Source: Carya illinoinensis
Lineage: Eukaryota > Streptophyta > Magnoliopsida > Fagales > Juglandaceae
Assembly: GCF_018687715.1 (NCBI RefSeq)
Contig: NC_056762.1
Span: 32,786,864 to 32,850,863, forward strand
Reading direction: 5' to 3'
Length of the DNA stretch: 64,000 bases
Shown here: positions 44,751-56,037 of the stretch, piece by piece
How the letters are laid out: each line of letters opens with the position of its first letter
Numbering within the stretch: position 1 is the first letter of the stretch
Program-made: the position numbers and the translations under genes
The notes under the pieces: generated by a model
Databases searched by the model: none
Told to the model about the DNA's origin: nothing
Seen by the model: only the letters and a program-made list of their open reading frames with translations

Positions 44751-45477
44751 TTAGTAAAATACATGTTTTCTTATCTCTAATGATACTCATCGATGTGAAT
44801 TATTTTAAATAATTAACATAAAAACTACCTCAACTGTCTATATTAGTTCTCATAAGAATGATAAAATAACTAATAAGGTTGGAGATTGAAAAGTAGTAGC
44901 ATTGTTCTACACATATATGTTATGTTTTCAATCTTTAATGTAAATGATTCGGTCAATAGTTACAAGTAAGAAGGTTCGTTTGTGTTGGGAGAGCAAGCAT
45001 CGAGATTTCACTCGGCTATATATATCTGCATGACCCTACAAGGCCGGTTAAGAATGGCGATCATCTGCGTTTCACACGGCGCATGATTCTATGGATAGTT
45101 TCATTCGACACCGTGATGGAGGACATAGCTTACGATCATCGGCTTTGATCATGCCACTAGGCATTTGATTAGGACATTGAATAATGATCTAGTTTGTGTG
45201 ATGTGATTAGCGGGTAGTCAATTATATTAATTTAGAGTTCTTCTACAATTAACGAAGAAATCACTTGAAAAAGTGTTCGAACCGTATATTTCTTTTTTTT
45301 TTCTTTTTTTATGCATTTTTTAATCATTATAAACATTTAAAGAAAAATAAAAAGATCATAACATTATTTAAAAATACTTTCTTAATCATTAAGTTGAAAA
45401 AAAAATTGGGACACACGTTTGGGGTACATATTCGGGACAAATAGTATTTCTGATTAATTTAAAATGTTGTTTGGATA

Positions 45478-45660
45478 GTGAGATGAGATGAGATAGTTTT
45501 AGATTAAAGTTGAATAAAATATTGCTAGATTATTCGTTTTTAATATTATTTTTATTTTGGATTTAAAAAATTTAAATTAGCTATTATTTTTTATGTAAAA
45601 ATTTTAAAAAATTGTAATGATAAGATGAGATGAGAGTATTTTTTAATTCAAATAGCATCT
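45478..45660 (-). repeat. MITE family M1, inverted copy with clear ends
   Basis: Starts TTTGGATAGTGAGATGAGATG and ends AGATGAGATGAGAGTATTTTT. The two ends show the partly inverted GAGATGAGAT/ATCTCATCTC arrangement of the family. Confidence 0.65.
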
Positions 45661-46380
45661 AATAAATCTTATTCGAAAGAGTTTAACTTAAGCCTACCAC
45701 CACATTATTGATAATGTTTGCGAATGTTTCATTATTTTTCCAGCATCTTAATGTCATATCATAATTTTTAGTTGCATCAATTTCACTCTATTCGATTTTA
45801 GAGATAATCACTAATACTATTTATCAAAGAAATGTTAAGAGAATGATAAGAAAAATACGAAAAATAGAAGTTATATTTCAGATAATTCAAAAGGGTAACA
45901 TCACACAATGCTATTCATTTCTTATATGCATATTCTAACACAAGGATCGCCATCAGATATCTGATTATAAAATAAAAAATGATAATTACAATTTTGAGTG
46001 CGTCGCATAATTATTTTTAAATAAATAAATAAATATAAAATTTACATAAAAAAATTAATTTTTTAATTATAAATCTCTTTTTCAAAATAACTTCATAATA
46101 TTTACGCACTTCACGACGACATATAACATTACTCTTTTAAAAGAAATATGTTTAAATTAAATAAAAATTGAGAATTTAGCACAACATAACTTATTATTTC
46201 TTCTACCAGTCCAACATTTATTATCTCGTTAGTAATCATATTTAATACATATTAAAAGTGAGTACGGTAAAAAGTTCTTGAAGGTTATTTTAAAAACAAC
46301 TAGTTCCTAGGGTACCCTAGGAATACATGGGATATTGCAAGACATATCACATGTAACAAAAAGGAAATCCTCTATTTCTC

Positions 46381-46748
46381 CAAAAAAAAAAAAAAAAAAG
46401 ATATAATCAAGTATAAATAATGCAGGCGCAACAAAACCAAAAACAACTCAGAATTGATTGAACGTCAAAACGAAGTCCATTCGAGCCTGGCAAGATGAGA
46501 ACACAAAAAAGGGCGATGACACAGTGCAATGGCTCAAATTTATATACCACAATTTGACAAAGTCTGTACAAAAAGAAGAAAAAATACATCAATCATCATT
46601 CAGAACAAAACTCAAAATGCATCACACACGTCTTCTACCAATATAAAATACGTAGCACATGGAATGTCGGCACTGGCACTGGCACTCCCTTGTCAGCAAA
46701 CTGGGGCAGCACTTGTGACCAAATCATCTTTCACCTCCCAGCTCTTAC
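46381..46748 (-). other. NUP98 3' UTR region
   Basis: Less AT-rich sequence directly after the stop, ending near an A-rich stretch at 46382-46398. It has no coding features of its own; the open frames here do not resemble a protein. Confidence 0.45.
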
Positions 46749-48221
46749 TCAGAAGTGATTGACTCTGAACTTCCACTCTCCTTTGATGGGGTCGTAGGAC
46801 ACAAACTCGGCGCCTTGATCTTCAGCCTTTCGCTTCAGCATCTCCTTGTATTTTTCAATTTTTGCCCCTTCTGTATACTGCTTTCCAGTCTTCTTGTCAA
46901 AGCATTTTATGTTTAGAAGTGTTACCTCGGCAGGCTTATTTAGACCTTGTCCTACAGGAGGTTTCTTGCTGTCATCCATGTAAACAATCACCTCACGGTT
47001 ATTAAACTGAACAAGAGCCTCAAGATCAAGCCGCCGCACATCTGTGTCACCCAAGAACTTGATGCTGCCGTAGCCATGACGCCCAACCACAAAGTCCTTG
47101 ACATGGCGGCAGAACCCTGGTTCAGCCCTTTCCTTGGCTGCTAATTCTTGGACTCGAGGCTCCGTGTAGTAATCAGAACGCCGGAGCTTTGGCATTAGTG
47201 CCTCAATGTCAGCCCCATGTTCATATACAATGGCAGCCTCACCAGCTCGATGTCCACTGAGTGTCATGTAAGAATCTCCTTTTTGAACAAAATGATCTTC
47301 ATGAACTCCATTTGCTTTCTGGTTTACTTTGAGAACATGAACATTTTCCCTTGCTTGGCCATTTTCAATGGGATTTTCTGCAACAGTTCCAGAAATTTAA
47401 GACGACTGGTCAAAAACAAAGATGGTTATTCCTCCAAAACTATTGGTTACATAACTCTTAAGTCAACAAAGCAAAATTTTCATCAACTTTACACAAACTA
47501 TTATAATTCTAAGATCCATAATTTGATTACTTATCAAATAAAAAATTCCAAGAACCAAAATTATGTTATGCATCTGGTATTACTACAATGAGCATACAAA
47601 TGAACAAAAGACTACTACAGGGCTCACAAGCACGTCTGCTTGACACTCCCTTACTGCAATTTTTTTTTTTTTTAAATCAGTAAATAAGAATTTGATTAAA
47701 ATAGGCGCTCTTACTGCAAATTAAGTTTATGAAGTCCTTTTAAAGCTAAAAAAGAAAATAGAAAGCTCTGGTATTAACTGGCTGACCATCCGAAACTACC
47801 CTACTACTGATCTTCCAGGAAATGGTCAGCAAAAAGTAACAGGAAGTGGAAAGAATCCCAGCACTACTCATGAATTTGGAATCATCAATTCACATAAATA
47901 AGGAATTACTAGATAAAATGCGATCACAAAAAGACAATATTCTTACTATCTTTATCCACAGAGTTGGAGCCACCTTGGGGAGGAACATGGGCTTCTCGAT
48001 AAATTTTCCCTGAATCAACATTGTAATTGAAAAGGTCAGCAAAAACTATTCATCTTGAATTTTCTCAGCGAATAACAAAAATCCCCAAGTCTGACAGAAG
48101 GGGGAAAAAAATATATAAAAAAAGGGAAAAGGGACAGTCCTGAAAAAATAAAATATTAACCCCAGAATGCCTCTGAATGAGGCCCTGCATTAGTCATCAA
48201 CTCATTTATACACCCATCAAC

Positions 48222-48277
<56 letters not shown>

Positions 48278-51200
48278 AACACTGGTACACATTTAAAGCA
48301 AAATTCATTTGTCAGACTTGGTATCCATGGCTACCAAGAATAAAGAAAAGATCATAAGTACCATTCACAACTTACTCATGATACACTGTATGTGATAAGG
48401 ATAAAGGTAGGTGGTGTATGAGATCCCACATTACTTGGGATGGAGAAGTACTTGCTCTTTATAAGGTTTCAATAGAGCTCCAATTGTATCATTGACTAGT
48501 CCATTTGGAGTATAAGCTATGTGGTTTGGGCCTTTCATATGGGCGTTACAAATGGTGTCAAAGACTATCACAACCATAAATGTGGGACATGAGTCGTGTC
48601 ACCTACGATAGACAGGACGTCGGGAATTTAAGGGGGGAGATTGTGATACCCCATATAATGAGGATAAGAGTAGGTAGTGTATGTAATCTCACATTGCTTG
48701 GAAATGAAAAGTTCTTACTCTTTATAAGATTCTAATGGGGCTCTAATTGTATCATTGACTAGTTCTTTTGGAGTATAGGACATGTGGTTTGGGTCTTCCA
48801 TTAGGGCGTTACACACCTCAAAAATCAAGAATTTGAGGATTTGCACAAGTTCCTAATAGGATCCAAAATGAGAAGTAGCATTCCGAAAGGACATAAAAGG
48901 TTGAAAAATCAATTCCAAAATGAATCTCAGAACAACTTATATTAAATAAATATTCTTTTTGCATGGACTACCTATCATGATTGAACACTAAGAAAAAACT
49001 TTTAGGCGTGTTTTGTGTTTGTATTTGAGTGATGGGCTCTATTGAAAAGATGTTTGGAAAGAAAAAACAAGTGAGGAGCGCTTTTGGTGTTTTTGTATGC
49101 ACTGTTTTATATTTTGGGTTTTTGTATTTAAAGTGGTGGGGTCCACTAACAATTAGGACTTTTTGGGGTTGGGGAGGTAAAGATTATTTTGGGGGTCAAA
49201 ACATGTTTGAGTTGACACTTGATGGAAATAAACATATTTGTATTGGCAAACAGTCTTTGTTTGTACCCCCAAATACATCTCAAGCACAACTTAAGCCAGA
49301 TGGAACAAAATGTAACAGGGTTTTACCATTCTCATGAACTGGAGTAGATATATCCTTCAATGGAGATGCTTTCTCAGCACTAGCTCTCAGAGGTGACTGC
49401 TCCATGGGACGAATGACCAGTGCTCTTGGGTTTTCCCTAGGAATGAAAAGAGCATCTGCCTTTGGTGTGCTGGGTGTTTCTTCATCATCACTAAAGAAAG
49501 GAACCTGTGGACAACAAGAAGCAATTAACCTTAAGTGCAAATTCAACGTGTAGAAAAGTAATCGTCCCTCAAAAAACCAACTTAACATTTGACTGAAGCA
49601 CCATTCCCACCTTTGGACCATCATTCTTAGCATGATATTTCCTTGCAGGCAACCTAATCCGTCTTTGTGACAGGTGTCGAGAGGTCAGTAATGATGAGAT
49701 TCTAACAGGAGCAGGTTTATCAACAACCTAAAAGGAAAAAAAAACCAATACCAAGTTCAAACTCATCTCATTTTCCTTTGCAGAAGAAAATGATAAAACA
49801 GCACACCTATACTCAAATATCAACAAATAAAACCATATACTATTTCAACTCAAATATATATGACAAACAATAGAAGTTCCAGACAATCGTATTACAGGCA
49901 AGGCAGAAATTCCATATTGAATCGAAGGTCCTGTTCCAACACGACCAATTGACATTTGAGGCATTGCAGGGAGTGTTCCAAATGGATTTACAGCCGGCAT
50001 TGGTTGAGCAACCGCAGAGCTTTGAGTAGCAGATCTGTTAAAGATGAGCAAGCAAATTAAAATCATTATTATGTATTGTAGTTTAAGTAAATGGTATCTT
50101 GCATAAATTTTTGGATAGGAAGAAAATTAACATGCCTAGCCAGTAAGGGTCAAACTAGATACAACAATATAAGCAATGCGGTGTACATCATAACCCAAGC
50201 CAATCATATTACTATTCAAGTGACATGACAATTGACCAAAAATAAGGAAAGTTTCTCATATTAGATAGTTTTCCTCATCCTAAATCTCCGCAAATTAAAC
50301 TCAACGTAAGATTGTAACATCCAGACCCAAAGTTTTTAGGCTTTATAAGTTTTGGGCCCAATTTGTTACAGCTAGAAGGAAGATTATTATTGGACCATTA
50401 GCCCATTTGTATTATTTGAGGATCTAGTATCGAGGATATAGGATTGGATATGCCATTATGGACCTAGATTCAAAATGGAGTAGGTTTGGCCCATTATGCC
50501 CATATATGGATAAGCCCAAGTATTTTCTAGCCAAAGCCCATGCGATTTTTGGCTGTTAAATTTGTGATAATTGAAAACCAGCACTTTTTGGAAAAGTTAG
50601 AACAACATTAGGTGCCAAGAAGCCCTCTAGATGAAGGTTATCCGCACTTGGGTTGTTATAGAAGAATTCTTGTACTGATAGGAGTCTGTTACAGCCTTTG
50701 AGGACTCTATTAAGATAGGATTTGAGCTGTTCCAAATCTGAAGAAGTAGAAATCAGCCCCATTTGTGACTCCTCAATGGATACAAAGAATAGTAACATAA
50801 TTTACCCTAGAACTCCCAGCCATTAGCATTCTTAGAACCCATTTTCAAGACAAACTGGGTTAAATTCGTACAGCCCTATTATTAGGTTTTTCAGGTCTCA
50901 TTAAAAGGACAATGGCCTGAACACTAGAAAAAACAGAGGCTGCTGTGAGTCTGGAAAGTTTTTATAGCAATCCCATGTGATGTTCGTAACCCATCCCTAA
51001 CCCTAGTTAACTGCTGCAATTTCAGAAGAATGAAAAAAGAACCAGCCTCTTCCTATCAAGTCCAACCCTTTTCCAGCAACTTCAAGTAGGTGATTATTGA
51101 CGAGTTTGTTATAGATAGAAGCAAAGAGATAAGTAGCATGATCATACCCTTACACGTATGGTAAACAATGTTTTTTTTTAAATATTATGTATATGGCCCT

Positions 51201-54200
51201 TTTTTGAGAGCTCCTTTTTACGTACCCAATTATGATACGATGAAAGTGAGTTTCAATGTCATGTAAACATATGTTTTACATGCATCATGATGTGTTTTCA
51301 TTAATGATTATGATAAGCTATGTCATTGTGTGTTCTACATGCATCATGATGTGTTTTCATTTATCATTACGAAAAGCTGTCAATATGTGTTCTAAATGCA
51401 TCATGGCAAGAAAGATTTTTTTTTTGACAAAGTTATGAAAGAACCTTTAAGAATGGCCATAAGAGATGCATGGTACCAATGCAATTATTGGTGGATGTGC
51501 AAGCCATGGACCTAAGCATAGTCTACCGTGGTATATTATGATAAGTTAAGCAGTTCCCCTTGTGGCCATAGGCAATGAAACCAGTACACAACCCTGCACA
51601 CAGGGGCTAAGGCATGCTGGCCATTAAAGAAAGGGAAAGAAAAATTTAATGAGTTGTGCATAGTACATGTTACATGTTTATGTTAGTATAAGTACTGACC
51701 TAAAGAAACACTGCATCATTGTGTTGGATTGGTGCTATATGTGCAAGAAAAGTGGGGAGTCCGTGGACCACCTATTATTGCATTGTGTCGTAGCCATGAG
51801 TTAATGGAATAACATCTTGCTAGAGTGGGGCACCATTTGGTGATGCCGTGAAGGGTGGTTAATTTACTGGCCAGTTGGAAAGGCATCCAAGGTAAATAGC
51901 AGCTATGTGGAAGATGGTCCCGATCTGTTTATGGTGGTGAATATGGATGGAGAGGAATGGTCAGAGTTTTGAGGATCGTAGACAAACAATGGACGAGCTT
52001 ATAATGTTTTTTACTAATACCTTATTCCATTGGTCGACTTTAATGGCATAAACATTCATGAATTCCTTGTATATTTAAACACTCCAGCATAGTAGTTGCG
52101 CTGGTATATGTCCTATGTACTTGGCTATGCCTATTTTTAATAAAGTTTTTACTTATTGATTAAAAAATAGGTATAGGTATTAAGTATGAATGCTTTTCAA
52201 GAAAAATCTTATGTTTATTATGTTTATTGTATGACGTACCACTTATTGAGTATCCAAGTCATTTTGGTTTTTTTTTTTTTTTAAAACGTCCAGTTAAAGA
52301 AGATAGTGTTGACTAGCTAATGACCATGCATGGATCATGTGTCAAGGGATTTTCAGACAGTTCATAAGTGTCTTTATTCACAAAAAGATCAGTTTTAAAT
52401 TTTCTTGCCATGAGTCTATATTTGTATGTTATGTTATTTTTTTGGGAACTTATTTCGATAAATTAGGTATTTTTATTATGTTGGGTCTCTTTAACTGGCA
52501 TAGTTATGAAAGCACGTAACACACCTAACCCATGGGAAGGGGGTGTTACATATGAAAGTACCTAACACACCTAACCCATGGCAGTCAGAATTGACTGCAT
52601 GTGTTTTTGGGTGTTTATGTATAAATACATTATATATGTGTGTGTGATCAGTAACTCTGCATGCACAAAGCAGTAACTACAGGAGGAATCAGGAATGACA
52701 TACAATTGTCCAAAGTTACTCTGACCCAAAATGCCTGGCGTTCCACCAAAGAGACTTCCACCAGCTACAAGGCAGGAGACAATAAAGTCAGCACACTATC
52801 AGCTGAAAACCTCAATGGCTATCAATTACAAAGATATAACATAGAAAAACACTGAGGGCTAGTTTTCTTCAGTGGGATAGGACCAGGAAGGGTTTGGGGT
52901 TACTTCTGCGGTTTTTTTCTTTCCCTTTTGACAAGGTGGTTTTCTTGTGTAATTGGGTACACCATTTGGTTTTTAATAAATTTTGAACACTTGACAAAAA
53001 ATAAAAAAAAAGATAGGAAAACACTAACTGAAGTTACCTGGTTGTGTTGTACCAAAATTGCCAAGGCCAAAAGTAGTATTTGTCTGAGCAGGCTGAGATG
53101 GTTGAAAAGGCATTGAAAAAGAGGGCTACAGCAAAGACAGATTTCAGAATCATGGATAGTTTGAGCATCAGGCTTAACAAAGCATCAAAACTGGATCAAA
53201 GAGCCCCAGAATCAGACAACAGAAGCACAAGGAATGTGCATGAAGATGGGACTCATTCTAGCATTAAGCAATTTATTACGTAGCATAAGACAGCTAGGCT
53301 AATCAGCGACCAATAAATGAATTGTAATGAAGAAGCAATCTAGAAAATCTAGAAACAGTACACTATAAGTTTCTAAGAAAATAAGATAGCATTGATGAGA
53401 TCCGTCAGAATATACATGTGCATATACTACACTATGAATAAATAACAAGTCTCACAACATTCACATCTCCCATTTTTTTATTTTCTAAATCAGCACATTA
53501 CAAAGTCAAATTTGAGTCCCCTCCATTCTTACATCTTATATTTCACTTCCTATCCAGTAACATCCCAAGCATCGAATCGAGATTTAACTCCAAAACAAAA
53601 CCCACTAAAGATTGAAAGTAGTGCTGATTGAAAACAGAATGGAAGGAGAAAATGGCTAACCCAACTGACACAGAGAAGGACAAATAAGCATTAGAAACAG
53701 AAAATAGGCATCACTAAACCAAACTTGAAGACAGACACACCAAAAACCGTATTTTTTTTTCAAATTTTAACAAGGAGATAAGCCTCTATTAAACAAATGG
53801 AACAGGGAGATCAAACCATCACCTAATCAAAACTTCAATAATCTCAGAGTAACTTACATTTGATTGACCAAAGCCTAATGTGTTGCTCGAATTAATAAGC
53901 GATGGGGTGCTCGAGAAAGTGTTTACACCAAATCCTGGGGTAGAAGCACCAAGCATTCCTTGACCGAAGGGTGAACTCATACCCTGCCCAAAGGAAGTAG
54001 TTGTCTGTCCAAAAGCAGAGCCCGTCTGCCCAATTGAAGGTGCAGAGGATTGGAATAATGGAGATGACTGAGTGTTACTACCAAATGCTGTATTTGTTGC
54101 CTGAGATGGTCCAGAACTAAAGAGGGGCGTGGATGAACCAAAAAGTGATGGGGATGAGCCAACACCAAACGTAGATGATGTTTGTAATGATGTTGATCCA

Positions 54201-56006
54201 AAAAGGCCAGATGAAGTTGATGCACTGAAAGGTGAAGAACTGAATGTAGGAGTAGTTGAGCTTCCAAAATTCAAACCACCAATGCTAGGAGTTTTTGGTG
54301 CGAACGGGTTGGAAGGCATTGAGGCAGAGAAAGGACTCGCAGATGATTGGCCAAATGTTGTAGAAGGACCAAGAATATTTGAATTTGCAGGAGTCGAACT
54401 AAATCCCATCCCACCAGCAGGCTGAGAAGTGGCAGGAAGTGGTCCACCTGAAATTCAAAGAATAATTTTTTTGTATTAGTCAATTATTAATAAACAACAT
54501 AAATATTTCAAATTTTGGGAAATTTTCTATAATGCCTTTATCTCCCAATTGATAGTCCTCCCATCTCAGCTCCTCGTGGCTTTTATCTTTGTAGACAGGC
54601 ATGGCTGATATGGACTCTAACTTCCCAGCAGCCTGGGTACCACTATCAGCTTCAGTTGTTGGCGTGTAAGGAGCTACTCTACTTCCCCCACGTTGAGTCC
54701 CAAAAGGTGCCTGCCCAAAGCCAGTGCTGCCAAATGCTGGTGTTGTGGGCTGGGCTCCTATACACAGCTCATAAGGATAAAAAATCCAGTAATTATAAAA
54801 CAAATATAACAAATAATGGTGCATGACCCAATAGAAGTTCCTCGTCAAACAGAAAAAATAAGAATGCTTATCAGTAAGATAACAATATTCCAAATCATAT
54901 AACCAGTTAAACACATGAATTAACTCACCAAATGGAGAGCTCTGGGCTCCAAAAGGAGTAGTTGTCGTACCAAATGGGGTGCTACCAAATGCAGAAGCCG
55001 ATTGGCCAAAAGCTGGAGAGGACCCAAAGTTGAAGGAGGGGGTACTTGAAGCCCCAAAAGCAGGAGTGCTTGAGGCCCCAAAAGCAGGAGTGCTTGAGGT
55101 ACCGAACGCAGGAGTGCTTGAGGAGCCGAATGCTGGAGTGCTTGAGGTACCAAATGCTGGAGTGCTTGAGGTACCAAACATAGGAGTGCTTGAGGAACCA
55201 AATAAAGGGCTGCTTGATGCTCCAAATGCTCCACCAGATCCAAATACAGGAGCATTTGACACACCAAATGCAGTCCCTGTGCTACCAAATGCAGGGCTTG
55301 CTGTTGTACCAAAGGCTGGGGTGCTTGTAGCACCAAAAGCAGGCGTGCTTGTAGCACCAAAGGCAGGGGCGCTCGAAGCACCAAATGCTGGGGTGGTTGT
55401 AGCACCAAATGCAGGGGTGGTTGTAGCACCAAATGCAGGAGTGCTACTTGCACCGAACGCAGACTGACTTGTCGCACCAAATGGTGAGGAGGAACCAAAT
55501 ATGCTACTCCCAAATGCTGGTTGTGATTGTTGATTTGTGCTTCCAAAGGGGCTTGCTGGAGTAGAAGTGGATCCAAACCCTCCAAAAGAAGCCTTCTGAC
55601 CAAAGATAGAGGATCCTACAGAGACAAAAGTGACATCAATTCCAGTAGAATTTTACAATAAAGAAGGAAAACATATTATGTATATAACAGGGCATTTTAG
55701 AAGAAGTAAAGAAGAAATTACTCTACTCTAATGAAGTCTACATCACCAATATTAGAGAATGGCCACTCAAGATAGACAAGAGGAAAAAACACCAAGGTAA
55801 GAACACTAGTGCAAGGAAAAGGAATAAGCAAGCATCCATGTACTCAAAATTCAAGCAAATTACTGCCTCAATTATTGTTTAACAATTCATTCAATTTCCA
55901 AAGAAGAAACTAATTCCTCACCAATGATGATTAAAAAAAAACAGCTGCAGCAAGAATAAATACTCAATGTTCTAAATTTGTAAGTTTTATTGCATCATTT
56001 GTGATA

Positions 56007-56037
<31 letters not shown>

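Larger units (their letters stand above)
44380..46380. other. Spacer between RPL9 and NUP98, repeat-rich
   Basis: A TA microsatellite (44472-44495), an M1 MITE (+, 44562-44750), an M2 module (45290-45430) and an inverted M1 copy (45478-45660). 44990-45200 is less AT-rich (GGCGATCATCTGCGTTTCAC) but shows no coherent frame. No gene was recognised. Confidence 0.55.

Noticed and set aside
48379..48813. Cassandra-type TRIM
   Set aside because: The terminal repeats lack any 5S rRNA-like segment.
49029..49337. 102-codon frame in a NUP98 intron
   Set aside because: Ends in the exon boundary region, has no recognisable domain, and overlaps a possible foldback repeat.
54990..55470. Possible CRISPR-like regular repeats
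   Set aside because: Units are contiguous coding repeats without spacers, in a plant nuclear gene.
54920..55603. 227-codon minus-strand frame and 162-codon plus-strand frame
   Set aside because: Both are out-of-phase readings of the NUP98 FG-repeat exon.
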